This document shows positions 17,938 through 27,197 of a stretch of DNA of 64,000 nucleotides, piece after piece (within the stretch, counting starts at the first letter, position 1; every line of letters starts with the position of its first letter). The notes beneath the pieces are model-generated. The model was not told the origin of the DNA, searched no databases, and saw only the letters and a program-made list of their open reading frames with translations. The DNA is from Prevotellaceae bacterium (GTDB lineage: Bacteria; Bacteroidota; Bacteroidia; Bacteroidales; Bacteroidaceae). A program made the position numbers and the translations under genes. The stretch is taken from assembly GCA_028723525.1 (NCBI GenBank), contig JAQYET010000110.1:1-64000 (forward strand), given 5' to 3'.

Positions 17938-18071
17938 TGAGCACTGACAATATTTATCAGACTCTGACACAGGCAAAGGGGAATACGCCGGCACAGCGAA
18001 CTGCCGGAGGGTGCTTTGCTGAACGTAAGTCAAAAACGAAAAACAAAAATAACAACATACAGCAAACTTAA
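17938..18071 (+). CDS. Possible 44-codon leader ORF before rlmL
   Basis: Starts 28 nt after the predicted transcription start and ends with TAATG, so its stop overlaps the rlmL start. The product would begin MSTDNIYQTLTQ and end in a Lys/Asn-rich KSKTKNKNNN. The same RNA can form a hairpin of CCGGCA with TGCCGG (about 17988-18007) inside an outer CAAAG/CTTTG pairing. It may be a small protein, a leader peptide coupled to rlmL, or just a structured leader that is open by chance. No known family. Confidence 0.35.
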
Positions 18072-19732
18072 TGAACGAAGAATTTGAACTCATTGCCAAA
18101 ACATTCATGGGATTGGAACCCGTTTTGGCTGAAGAGCTCTCTAAACTGGGGGCAAACAACGTGGAAATCGGTCGCCGCATGGTTTCATTCACCGGTGGGA
18201 AAGAACTGATGTACCGTGCAAATTTCCAATTGCATACGGCAATAAGGATTTTGAAACCGATAAAGAAATTCAAGGCAAGGAGTGCCGAAGATGTTTACGA
18301 AAAGGTAAAGGAGATTGACTGGAGTGAATACATGGACAACAAAATGACATTTGCTGTTGACTCGGTGGTCTTCTCTGAAGAGTTCAGACACTCCAAATTT
18401 GTTGCCTACAAGGTGAAGGATGCCATCGTTGACAGGTTTCGGGAGGAAACCGGCGAACGCCCTAACGTGTCGGTAACAAACCCCGACCTGCGCCTGCATA
18501 TACACATTGCCGAAGATGACGCAACGCTGTGTCTCGACTCTTCGGGCGAAAGTCTGCATCGCAGAGGCTACCGGCAAGACTCCGTGGAAGCACCGCTCAA
18601 CGAGGTGCTCGCTGCCGGAATGATACTCATGACGGGCTGGAATGGCGACTCCGACTTCATCGACCCGATGTGCGGTTCGGGAACTCTGCTCATCGAGGCG
18701 GCACTCATCGCACGCAACATATCGCCGGGTGTGTTCCGCAAAGAATATGCCTTCGAGAAATGGGCAGACTTTGACAAAGAACTGTTCGACAGCATATATA
18801 ATGACGATTCCGGAGAGCGCGAGTTCAACCATCATATCTATGGATACGACATTGACATGAAGGCGGTGGGCAAGGCTCGACTGAATGTTAAGGCGGCTGG
18901 ACTGACCAAAGATATAACGATAGAACAGAAAGACTTCAAGGACTTCTCACAACCGGAGGAGAAAGCCATAATCGTGACAAACCCACCATACGGAGAACGA
19001 ATCAGCACGCCCAACCTGCTTGCTACTTACAAGATGATTGGCGAACGGCTGAAGAACGAATTTAAGGGGAACACGGCGTGGGTGCTGTCTTATCGCAAGG
19101 AATGTTTTGACCAGATAGGACTTAAACCGTCGATAAAAATTCCTGTGTACAATGGTGCTTTGGAATGTGAGTTCCGCAAATATCAGATGTTTGAGGGTAA
19201 GTTCAGCGACTTCCGCAGCGAAGGAAACGAGATAAAGACCGACGAGGAAAGGGCGGCAATGGCAGAAAAACGACGCTTTAAGGAGCATCGCGAGTTCAAA
19301 AAAAGGCTTGACGAAGATGCGGAAATGGAGACAGGCGACATCCGGTCATTCACATTCAGGCATCATCCTTCATACGAAATTGCACAGCAGCGACTTGAGA
19401 GAAGGAAGAAAGAACGCCGCTTCAGAGACGATGACGGCAGCCGTGACACAAGGGAACGTCGCCCGAGAAGAGACGATGACAGGCGCGGAGGACAACGACG
19501 CGAAGGACTTCATGACGAGAGGGGCGCCCGGGGAGACCGCGACCAACGACGCGGCAGCAGCAACTTCAAGCGCAGAGAGGACGGAGGGTTCAGACGCCGC
19601 GAGGACGATGCCCGAAACGGAAGAACAGGTCGCAGAAGCGGCGGGCAATCTGACCTAAGAGGAGAAAGGCAATTCAGAGGAAACGACAGACGTGATTTTA
19701 AAAATAAAGAAAGGCGTAAAAATGAAAATTAA
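18071..19732 (+). CDS. rlmL: 23S rRNA methyltransferase RlmL-type, with long basic tail
   Basis: A 553-residue N2-guanine RNA methyltransferase. An N-terminal ferredoxin-like plus THUMP region (about 1-160) is followed by a Rossmann methyltransferase domain with the SAM loop DPMCGSGTLLIEA near residue 200 and the catalytic TNPPYGER near residue 305. Residues about 440-553 are an unusual disordered tail built almost only of Arg, Asp, Glu and Gly with RGG-like words; it is not part of the enzyme fold and may bind RNA. The short form, without the second RlmK methyltransferase domain, is normal for this phylum. The end overlaps the next gene by 11 nt. Confidence 0.88.
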   Translation: MNEEFELIAKTFMGLEPVLAEELSKLGANNVEIGRRMVSFTGGKELMYRANFQLHTAIRILKPIKKFKARSAEDVYEKVKEIDWSEYMDNKMTFAVDSVVFSEEFRHSKFVAYKVKDAIVDRFREETGERPNVSVTNPDLRLHIHIAEDDATLCLDSSGESLHRRGYRQDSVEAPLNEVLAAGMILMTGWNGDSDFIDPMCGSGTLLIEAALIARNISPGVFRKEYAFEKWADFDKELFDSIYNDDSGEREFNHHIYGYDIDMKAVGKARLNVKAAGLTKDITIEQKDFKDFSQPEEKAIIVTNPPYGERISTPNLLATYKMIGERLKNEFKGNTAWVLSYRKECFDQIGLKPSIKIPVYNGALECEFRKYQMFEGKFSDFRSEGNEIKTDEERAAMAEKRRFKEHREFKKRLDEDAEMETGDIRSFTFRHHPSYEIAQQRLERRKKERRFRDDDGSRDTRERRPRRDDDRRGGQRREGLHDERGARGDRDQRRGSSNFKRREDGGFRRREDDARNGRTGRRSGGQSDLRGERQFRGNDRRDFKNKERRKNEN

Positions 19733-21887
19733 AAATGTTTTTTTGCTTATCGCAATGGTAATAGTACCTATGACAGGGGTGGCTCAAGGCAAGTTGTTTA
19801 CACTTGAGGACATCAATTATGGTGGCAACAATTATCGCAAAATGTCGCCTGAGAACAGGTGGTTTGCATGGTGGGGAGACGAACTTGTAAAACTTGACGT
19901 TGACGGTTGTTATTTAATCGACAAGAAAACCAACAAGGAAAAAATTCTCGTTGGAATTGACGAAATAAACACTTGGGCAGGAACTGCCGACTCACTGATG
20001 TTCAGACATTTCTATGGTGCAGCATTCCCATACGCAGACAAGCCGTATATCATGTTGCAGAACATCAACGAGCGTATGCTCATCGATTTCAAGGCAAAGA
20101 AAGTGGTGTGGCGACAGGCATGTCGTGACGAGCAAAACGAAGACTGGAGCAAGGACAGCCGGGCTGTGGCATACGTGAAAAATCACCAGTTGTTCGTGAG
20201 GGATGCCGACAACAACGAGAACTGTCTGACCACCGACGGCAGCCGGGAAATAGTGTATGGAAGTTCTGTTCACCGTGACGAGTTCGGCATATCGAAAGGT
20301 ACTTACTGGAGTAACGACGGCATGAAACTGGCTTTCTATCGCATGGACCAATCGATGGTGGCTGACTATCCGCAGGTGAACATTGATACGCGCATCGCTG
20401 CATACGAACCGGACAAATATCCTATGGCGGGCGAGACATCGCATAAAGTGACTGTGGGAGTGTATGACGTGAAAACCAAAAGCACAGTATATCTGAAAGC
20501 CGGAGACCCAACAGACCGTTACTTCACCAACATCGCGTGGTCGCCAGACAGCAAAACGATATATATGTTTGAACTGAACCGCGACCAAAATGATTGCAGA
20601 CTTGTGAGTTACGACGCATCTACCGGTGAGCGCATATCGGAACTCTACCGTGAGACTTCCGATAAATACGTTGAGCCGTCGCACCCGATACAATTCCTGC
20701 CTTGGGACAATTCAAAATTCATCTTGCAAAGCCAGAAGGACGGTTATAACCACCTTTACCTCTTTGACAAGTCTGGAAAGGAACTCGGACAACTAACAAA
20801 AGGTAAGTGGGTGGTAATGGAGATTTATGGATTTGACGCTAAGAACAAATCTGTAATCATTGCTGCAAACGAAGCAAACGACATCCAGCAGAACACGTAT
20901 AGCGTGAACGTAAGCAACGGGAAGTTGTCGCGCCTTGACAACGGACGTGGCTGGCACTACGCAAATGTATCGGAATCGGGGGCGTGGTTCTATGATAACT
21001 ATTCTGAACCAGCCGTTCCGCGCATCATAACCATATCGCGCACTGATGCAAAAAGTGCTGCTACGGCGGATAAAACCCCATACCTTAAAGCGGCAAATCC
21101 GTGGAAAGGATATCAGACACCGGAGTTTTCTACCGGTAAGATAAAGGCAGCCGATGGCACTACCGACCTTTATTATCGCATGGTTCGCCCTGCTAACTTC
21201 GATGAAACGAAGAAATATCCCACTGTGGTATATGTCTATGGTGGTCCGCATGCGCACAATGTTGACGCACGCTGGCATTGGGGCAGTCGTCCGTGGGAGA
21301 CGTACATGGCACAGAAGGGTTATGTTCTCTTCATTATAGATAACCGTGGAAGTGAGAACAGGGGGCGCGACTTCGAGCAGGCTACATTCCGCCGGTTGGG
21401 ACAAGTGGAAATGGCTGACCAGATGAAAGGCGTGGAGTTCCTGAAGTCTTTGCCTTATGTTGACCAAGACAGGATAGGAGTTCATGGCTGGAGTTTTGGT
21501 GGTTTTATGACAATTTCGCTTATGGTGAACCACCCCGACGTGTTCAAAGTGGGCGTTGCCGGCGGTCCGGTCATCGACTGGAAGTGGTATGAGGTGATGT
21601 ACGGCGAGCGTTATATGGACACACCGCAGACAAATCCGGAAGGTTATGCCGAGACTTCGCTGATACCAAGGGCAAAAGACCTGAAAGGAAAACTGCAGAT
21701 TATTACAGGCTATAACGACCCGACAGTGGTTCCACAGCATTGCCTTTCGTTCATAAAGGCATGTATCGAGGCAGGCACACAACCCGATTTCTTCGTATAT
21801 CCGGGCGAGCCACACAACATGAGAGGACATAAGAGCGTGCATCTGCATGAACGTATAACACAGTATTTCGAAGACTATCTGAAATAA
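19722..21887 (+). CDS. ptpA: Prolyl tripeptidyl peptidase-like S9 peptidase
   Basis: A 721-residue secreted serine peptidase. A signal peptide (about 20 residues, ending GVAQG) precedes a beta-propeller (about 25-450) and an alpha/beta-hydrolase domain. The triad is Ser of GWSFGG (near 590), Asp of GYNDP (near 666) and His of EPHNM (near 698). Unlike DPP IV (EEE motif), the substrate-anchoring site reads HRDEFGI, close to the HxREFGI I remember for Porphyromonas PtpA, and other blocks (YVYGGPHA, MYGERY) agree. It would cut tripeptides after proline from peptide N-termini in the periplasm. The start at 19722 begins the signal peptide and overlaps rlmL by 11 nt. Confidence 0.88.
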   Translation: MKIKNVFLLIAMVIVPMTGVAQGKLFTLEDINYGGNNYRKMSPENRWFAWWGDELVKLDVDGCYLIDKKTNKEKILVGIDEINTWAGTADSLMFRHFYGAAFPYADKPYIMLQNINERMLIDFKAKKVVWRQACRDEQNEDWSKDSRAVAYVKNHQLFVRDADNNENCLTTDGSREIVYGSSVHRDEFGISKGTYWSNDGMKLAFYRMDQSMVADYPQVNIDTRIAAYEPDKYPMAGETSHKVTVGVYDVKTKSTVYLKAGDPTDRYFTNIAWSPDSKTIYMFELNRDQNDCRLVSYDASTGERISELYRETSDKYVEPSHPIQFLPWDNSKFILQSQKDGYNHLYLFDKSGKELGQLTKGKWVVMEIYGFDAKNKSVIIAANEANDIQQNTYSVNVSNGKLSRLDNGRGWHYANVSESGAWFYDNYSEPAVPRIITISRTDAKSAATADKTPYLKAANPWKGYQTPEFSTGKIKAADGTTDLYYRMVRPANFDETKKYPTVVYVYGGPHAHNVDARWHWGSRPWETYMAQKGYVLFIIDNRGSENRGRDFEQATFRRLGQVEMADQMKGVEFLKSLPYVDQDRIGVHGWSFGGFMTISLMVNHPDVFKVGVAGGPVIDWKWYEVMYGERYMDTPQTNPEGYAETSLIPRAKDLKGKLQIITGYNDPTVVPQHCLSFIKACIEAGTQPDFFVYPGEPHNMRGHKSVHLHERITQYFEDYLK

Positions 21888-22043
21888 TTTATCCGCATTT
21901 GGGAATATAGGAGATTGGGCAATGCTTTCATTTCTGAGCAACGTCGCGAAACAGATGATATGCTCTGTTGTCCAAACTCTTATGTTCCTGCGTTTTTGTA
22001 TCTATCCTACCGGCCTACTTTCAACCTCCAATAACATAACGTA

Positions 22044-23267
22044 ATGTCTTTAAGAATAGCAATCATCGGTGGTGGTGCGGCAGGTTTCTTTGCTGCAATA
22101 AAGGCAAAGGAGACGACTCCCGATGCAATCGTAACGATATATGAAAAGGGGAAAAAGCCGTTGGCAAAGGTGGGAATAACCGGAGGTGGACGGTGTAATC
22201 TTACTAACTCTTTCTCCGGTATCAGCGATTTGAAGAAGGTTTATCCACGAGGTGATAAACTGATGAAACGCTTGTTTAATACTTTTGATTATCAAGACAC
22301 ATTCCGTTGGTTTGAGAAACACGGCGTACCGTTGGTGATACAAGACGATGAATGCGTGTTCCCGCGCTCTCAGGATGCACAGTCGGTGGTGAGATGTCTT
22401 GTTGACGAAGCCCACAGATTAGGCATAGCGACTAAAACCGGGCACTCTCTTTCACGCATTGAAAGGAGCGATGACGCTATGTTTTTGTTCTTTAATGACA
22501 GTGATAAATATATTGTAGCAGAGCGTGTTGTAATAGCCACAGGTGGGCATGCTTATATTTCATCATTCGATTATATCGCAAGTTTAGGGCATTCGATAAC
22601 AGAACCTGCCCCGTCTCTGTTCACATTCAATATAGCGGACAAGGCTCTGCGTGGGCTTATGGGTACGGTGGTGAAAAATGTTTCGGTGGGGATTGTTGGC
22701 GAGAAGATGCGCGGAGACGGACCGCTTCTCATCACCCACTGGGGCATGAGCGGTCCGGCTGTGCTGCGACTTTCGTCATACGCTGCACGTCTTGCACACG
22801 AACGGAAGTATCGTTTTGACATTTCAGTGAACTGGATAGGACAGTCCAACATGTCTGTAGTTGCAGAAAACATCGCAAAAACGGCAAGAGAAAACGCGGC
22901 GAAAAAGGTTGGGAACGTAAGACCATACGACCTCCCTACCCGACTTTGGGATTATCTCGTGAGGAAAATGGATGTTGCAAGTGAGAAAAGGTGGGATGAA
23001 ACGGGTAAGAAATGGCAAAATAAGATTGTGGAAATTCTCACAAACGACGTTTATCATGTTGACGGAAAGAGCAAGTGGAGGGATGAGTTTGTGATCTGCG
23101 GAGGTGTGTCTTTATCATCCATAAATCCGAACACTCTCGAAAGCAAGCATTTACCCGGATTATACTTCGCAGGCGAAGTGACCGACGTTGATGCCGTGAC
23201 GGGTGGTTTCAACCTACAAGCAGCATGGACAATGGGTTATGTTGCCGGTGGAAACGCTGCCAAATGA
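22044..23267 (+). CDS. HI0933/YhiN-family flavoprotein
   Basis: A 407-residue FAD-dependent oxidoreductase. The dinucleotide fold IAIIGGGAAGFFAA is at the N-terminus, followed by the family words KVGITGGGRCNLTN near residue 45 and, at the C-terminus, GLYFAGEVTDVDAVTGGFN with the second FAD-binding loop. Members are often annotated as NAD(P)/FAD-dependent oxidoreductase or BaiN-like; the physiological substrate is not known. It is preceded by a 156-bp gap in which I see nothing notable and ends 22 bp from the convergent YjbR gene. Confidence 0.9.
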   Translation: MSLRIAIIGGGAAGFFAAIKAKETTPDAIVTIYEKGKKPLAKVGITGGGRCNLTNSFSGISDLKKVYPRGDKLMKRLFNTFDYQDTFRWFEKHGVPLVIQDDECVFPRSQDAQSVVRCLVDEAHRLGIATKTGHSLSRIERSDDAMFLFFNDSDKYIVAERVVIATGGHAYISSFDYIASLGHSITEPAPSLFTFNIADKALRGLMGTVVKNVSVGIVGEKMRGDGPLLITHWGMSGPAVLRLSSYAARLAHERKYRFDISVNWIGQSNMSVVAENIAKTARENAAKKVGNVRPYDLPTRLWDYLVRKMDVASEKRWDETGKKWQNKIVEILTNDVYHVDGKSKWRDEFVICGGVSLSSINPNTLESKHLPGLYFAGEVTDVDAVTGGFNLQAAWTMGYVAGGNAAK

Positions 23268-23289
23268 CATTGCAAAACATTTAGAACGC

Positions 23290-23643
23290 TCAGGCTCCAT
23301 ACAACACCCTAAGCTTCTTTGGCAGGTTGTTCAGTACAATAGTATATGACTCTGATATCCAGTCTTTAATCTGTTCGTCTGGGAAAGTATTCTCAATCAG
23401 GATTTCATTCCAATGTGTCTTATTCATGTGAAAGGCAGGACGTACAGCCTCATAACGGTCACGCAGTTCTAATCCTTTTTCCGGTGACAGTTTGATTGCA
23501 ATGCGGGGGTCGGCATATTCCAGCGGAAGATGCAGGAATATTTTCCTTTCTATCCTGAACACTATCATGTCCGGACCATACGGAGAGTCCTCCGTAACAC
23601 CCGGTAGCGTAAGACAAAACTCTCTGACCTGTTCTACATTCAT
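23290..23643 (-). CDS. MmcQ/YjbR family protein
   Basis: A 117-residue protein of the CyaY-like fold family. The words FCLTLPGVTEDSPYG at the start, KIFLHLP in the middle and HMNKTHWNEI near residue 75 are typical. The family is often labelled DNA-binding on structural grounds, but the role is not established. It is a single gene between the HI0933 flavoprotein and the glyA terminator. Confidence 0.88.
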   Translation of the reverse strand: MNVEQVREFCLTLPGVTEDSPYGPDMIVFRIERKIFLHLPLEYADPRIAIKLSPEKGLELRDRYEAVRPAFHMNKTHWNEILIENTFPDEQIKDWISESYTIVLNNLPKKLRVLYGA

Positions 23644-23743
23644 GCCTATTATGTCTTAAATTTATTGTAAATAACCTGCAGGGGTTTTGCAATATCGAAT
23701 ACCGGCAAATTAGTTACGCACGAAAGAGTTAGATAAAAACAAT

Positions 23744-23787
23744 CATTCGGATTTCCCAAAGCGGTAAAATCGAGGGAAATCCGAATG
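23744..23787 (-). terminator. glyA terminator
   Basis: A perfect 14-bp stem (23744-23757 with 23774-23787), 16-nt loop, followed on the minus strand by ATTGTTTTTATC. It lies 13 bp past the glyA stop. Confidence 0.88.
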
Positions 23788-23799
23788 ACCAATACGTTA

Positions 23800-25080
23800 T
23801 CAATAAGCGAAGAGAGGATAGTTCTTCATCGTCTCGTTTACGCGAGCACGAACGCTTGCTATTACCTCTTCGTTCTCCGGATCGTTAAGAACGGTCTCGA
23901 TGAGTTCTGCGATAAGAACCATCAGATCTTCCTTGGCACCACGTGTTGTTATGGCAGGGGTACCGAGGCGCAGTCCTGATGTTTGGAAAGCAGAACGTGA
24001 GTCGAACGGAACCATGTTCTTGTTAACTGTGATGTCGGCAGCAACGAGCGCGTTTTCTGCCACCTTACCTGTGAGTTCAGGATATTTAGAACGCAGGTCA
24101 ACGAGCATAGAGTGGTTGTCTGTTCCACCACTAACTATGTTGAAGCCACGCTTTACGAGTTCGTCGGCAAGAACCGCAGCGTTTTTCTTGACCTGACTTG
24201 CCCACTCCTTGAACTCCGGCTGCAGTGCTTCTCCGAAAGCAACAGCCTTTGCTGCGATTACATGTTCCAACGGACCGCCCTGCTGACCGGGGAATACTGC
24301 GCTATTGAGCAGTTGACTCATCATCTTCACAGCACCCTTAGGAGTCTTCAATCCCCAAGGATTTTCGAAGTCTTTGCCCATAAGGATGATACCACCACGA
24401 GGTCCACGAAGGGTCTTGTGGGTAGTAGAAGTAACGATGTGAGCATACTTCACGGGGTTGTCAAGCAGTCCGGCAGCAATAAGTCCGGCAGGATGCGCCA
24501 TATCAACCATAAGCAATGCGCCCACCTTATCAGCAATCTCGCGCATACGTTTGTAGTCCCACTCACGGCTGTATGCCGATCCACCACCGATGATAAGTTT
24601 CGGTCTGTGCTCCATTGCGAGTGCTTCCATCTCATCATAATCAACGCGACCGGTTTCCCTGTTGAGGTTATATCCAACCGGGTTGTACAGGATACCGCTC
24701 GTGTTAACGTGTGAACCGTGTGAGAGGTGTCCACCGTGGTCAAGGTTCATACCCATGAACGTATCGCCCGGTTTCAGTATTGCGAGCAGTACTGCGGCAT
24801 TAGCCTGTGCACCGGAGTGTGGCTGTACGTTGGCATATTCTGCTCCGAAGAGTTTCTTCACGCGCTCTATTGCGATGTTCTCCACTTCGTCCACCACTTG
24901 GCAACCGCCATAATAGCGTTTGCCGGGATAACCCTCGGCATACTTGTTTGTGAGGTATGAGCCCATAGCCTCCATTACCTCGTCACTTACAAAGTTCTCG
25001 GAAGCAATCAGCTCCATACCTTTAAGCTGGCGCTGGTGCTCTTTCTCGATCAGTTCGAAAATCTGATTGTCTCTTTTCAT
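23800..25080 (-). CDS. glyA: Serine hydroxymethyltransferase
   Basis: PLP enzyme that converts serine and tetrahydrofolate to glycine and 5,10-methylene-tetrahydrofolate, the main source of one-carbon units. At 426 residues it is full length. Clear blocks are LIASENFVS near residue 23, the PLP-lysine block [14 protein letters not shown] near 225, and [11 protein letters not shown]. It is a monocistron with its own promoter and a strong terminator. Confidence 0.97.
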   Translation of the reverse strand: MKRDNQIFELIEKEHQRQLKGMELIASENFVSDEVMEAMGSYLTNKYAEGYPGKRYYGGCQVVDEVENIAIERVKKLFGAEYANVQPHSGAQANAAVLLAILKPGDTFMGMNLDHGGHLSHGSHVNTSGILYNPVGYNLNRETGRVDYDEMEALAMEHRPKLIIGGGSAYSREWDYKRMREIADKVGALLMVDMAHPAGLIAAGLLDNPVKYAHIVTSTTHKTLRGPRGGIILMGKDFENPWGLKTPKGAVKMMSQLLNSAVFPGQQGGPLEHVIAAKAVAFGEALQPEFKEWASQVKKNAAVLADELVKRGFNIVSGGTDNHSMLVDLRSKYPELTGKVAENALVAADITVNKNMVPFDSRSAFQTSGLRLGTPAITTRGAKEDLMVLIAELIETVLNDPENEEVIASVRARVNETMKNYPLFAY

Positions 25081-25120
25081 GTGTTTATTTTTTAATTAAA
25101 TAAGGTTTCCGATTTGCTTG

Positions 25121-25152
25121 CAAAGGTAGTGCAAGAAGTGCACATAACCAAA
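25121..25152 (-). promoter_or_regulatory. glyA promoter
   Basis: TTTG (25149-25152), 20 bp, TACCTTTG (25121-25128) on the minus strand. Confidence 0.7.
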
Positions 25153-25233
25153 TATTTACCGGCTTTTTTCGTTCTATGGCAAAGAAATGAACATCTTATA
25201 TCTTTTTATGCGATTAACATCCCGCTTTCATTA

Positions 25234-26349
25234 TCACTCGGCAGCCATGTGATTCCAGCCCTGTGCCTTCAATTCGAAGTCCTGATTGTCACGGCTTACG
25301 AGCATCAGTCCCAGTTCTGCCCGTGTGATATGTCCTATTAAGTGCACGTCTTCTACGTCTTTTATCTTTTCGTGGTCTCCGATGGGTACGGTGAAAAGAA
25401 GTTCGTAGTCTTCGCCACCGTTGAGCGCACAGGTGGTAACATTCATGTTCATCTCTTCTGCCATAACCGCTGTTTGGTAGTCGATTGGCAGATTTTTCTC
25501 AAAGATACGGCATCCTACTCCCGACTGTTTGCAGATGTGATGCAGTTCTGACGACAGTCCGTCGCTTATGTCCATCATCGCCGTGGGGCGTATTCCTGCC
25601 TCTTGCAAGCGTCTTATAATGTCACCGCGAGCCTCTGCTTTCAGTTGCCTTTGCAGCAAATATTCCTTCCCTGCGAAGTCGGGTTGGAAATCTTTTAGTG
25701 CCATAGACTCCTGCCGGAAGGCTGCAAGTTTTGCGCCATATGTACCGTCAGCCTTCGCGTCTTTTATCCTTTTGTTCAGTTCATCCACCTGCTGATAATA
25801 GACACTTTTCTCCCTTTCGAGCAACTGTAGTCCCATGTAAGCCGCACCGAGGTCTCCACTCACGCATACCAAGTCGGTGTCGTGTGCACCGTTTCGATAA
25901 ACAATATCCTCCTGTCGGGCGTCACCGATACATGTGATGCTTATTGCAAGCCCTGTCAGCGACGATGTAGTGTCTCCCCCCACAATATCAACATTCCATT
26001 TACTGCATGCTGCGGATATGCCTTCATATAACGTTTCGAGATCTTCAACGGTGAAACGCTTGCTCAAGGCAAGGCTCACAAGCAGTTGTCTCGGAGTGCC
26101 GTTCATGGCGAAGATGTCACTGATGTTCACCATTGCCGCCTTGTAACCAAGGTTTCTAATGTCGGTATATGTAAGGTCGAAGTGAACTCCCTCCATGAGC
26201 ATATCAGTTGTAGTAAGCACCCGGGTGTCAGGAAAAGAGAGCACAGCGCAATCATCGCCCACACCTTTTAGCGTGGACGACTGTTGCAGATTGATGTCTT
26301 TGGTGAGTCTTTCTATGAGTCCAAACTCACCGATTTTTGATATTTCCAA
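25234..26349 (-). CDS. thiL: Thiamine-monophosphate kinase
   Basis: Phosphorylates thiamine monophosphate to the active diphosphate. 371 residues with the PurM-like fold: IGEFGLIERL at the start, KGVGDDCAVL near residue 28, TTDMLMEGVHFDL near 47 and MDISDGLSSEL near 260. The region around residue 190 (VYYQQVDELNKRIKDAK) is longer and more helical than in E. coli ThiL. The start is TTG at 26349; no ATG lies between the upstream stop and the IGEFGL motif. Last gene of the sppA-lpxK-pnp-thiL operon, 38 bp after pnp. Confidence 0.93.
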   Translation of the reverse strand: MEISKIGEFGLIERLTKDINLQQSSTLKGVGDDCAVLSFPDTRVLTTTDMLMEGVHFDLTYTDIRNLGYKAAMVNISDIFAMNGTPRQLLVSLALSKRFTVEDLETLYEGISAACSKWNVDIVGGDTTSSLTGLAISITCIGDARQEDIVYRNGAHDTDLVCVSGDLGAAYMGLQLLEREKSVYYQQVDELNKRIKDAKADGTYGAKLAAFRQESMALKDFQPDFAGKEYLLQRQLKAEARGDIIRRLQEAGIRPTAMMDISDGLSSELHHICKQSGVGCRIFEKNLPIDYQTAVMAEEMNMNVTTCALNGGEDYELLFTVPIGDHEKIKDVEDVHLIGHITRAELGLMLVSRDNQDFELKAQGWNHMAAE

Positions 26350-26387
26350 TTTCTAAAAATAAGATTTCTTATTCCCTAAATCAGCAA

Positions 26388-27197
26388 TCACGACCTCTTG
26401 ATCATCTCTCTCATTATCTCTGTCATTACAGGCTGTGCCGCATTTGCTGCCACCTGTACCTCCTCATGAGAAACTTCCACAGGGTCGTCAAAGCCGCCGA
26501 GGTCGGTTATGATGCTTATACCGAATGTCTTTATGCCACAATGATGAGCCACGATAACCTCAGGCACGGTACTCATTCCGACGGCATCACCACCAAGCAT
26601 GCGATACATGCGATATTCGGCGGGTGTCTCGAATGTAGGTCCTTGCACTCCCACGTAAACGCCATGCACCACTCTGATGTTCTTTTCTTCCGCGATGCCG
26701 TCTGCGAGAGCAATCAGTTCGTGGTCGTAGGTCTCGTGCATGTCAGGAAATCTCGGACCTGTGGGGAAGTTCTTTCCATTGAGCGGATGCTCCGGGAAGA
26801 AATTGATATGGTCGTTGATAATCATCAGGTCGCCAATCTTGAACTCCGGGTTCATACCCCCTGCGGCATTACTAACGAAGAGAGTCTTTATTCCAAGTTC
26901 ATACATAACCCTCACCGGGAACGTCACTTCCTTCATTGAGTAGCCCTCATAGAAATGGAAACGCCCTTGCATTGCCATGATATCCTTTCCCCCGAGTTTT
27001 CCAAATATAAGTTTTCCGCTATGCCCTTCCACAGTAGATACGGGCATATTAGGAATTTCGTTATAGTGAAACTCGTAGGTATCAGTTATTTCTGAAGCTA
27101 ATTGTCCGAGTCCTGTTCCCAGTACTATTGCCGTTTTCGGACTTGTGGTCATCCTTTGCTTTAACCAAGATGCTGTTTCTTGAATTTTTTCGTACAT
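26388..27197 (-). CDS. Purine-nucleoside phosphorylase
   Basis: Cleaves purine nucleosides with phosphate for salvage. 269 residues, the trimeric class I type: VLGTGLGQLA near residue 26, VEGHSGKLIFG near 57, and NAAGGMNPEFKIGDLMIINDH near 113-133. The start is well fixed by the usual MYEKIQETA opening, which means that the gene begins 116 bp inside the lpxK reading frame. Substrate guanosine or inosine is likely from family. Confidence 0.93.
   Translation of the reverse strand: MYEKIQETASWLKQRMTTSPKTAIVLGTGLGQLASEITDTYEFHYNEIPNMPVSTVEGHSGKLIFGKLGGKDIMAMQGRFHFYEGYSMKEVTFPVRVMYELGIKTLFVSNAAGGMNPEFKIGDLMIINDHINFFPEHPLNGKNFPTGPRFPDMHETYDHELIALADGIAEEKNIRVVHGVYVGVQGPTFETPAEYRMYRMLGGDAVGMSTVPEVIVAHHCGIKTFGISIITDLGGFDDPVEVSHEEVQVAANAAQPVMTEIMREMIKRS

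Noticed and set aside
17615..17950. 111-residue ORF over array B
   Set aside because: Made of the same repeat words in translation; overlaps two promoters.
17959..18022. TPP or cobalamin riboswitch before rlmL (GGGTGC...GCTGA resembles the TPP core)
   Set aside because: The rest of the TPP and cobalamin consensus is missing and rlmL is not a target gene of either.
19722..21887. DPP IV for the 19.7-kb peptidase
   Set aside because: It lacks the EEE dipeptide-anchoring motif; HRDEFGI and other blocks fit prolyl tripeptidyl peptidase.
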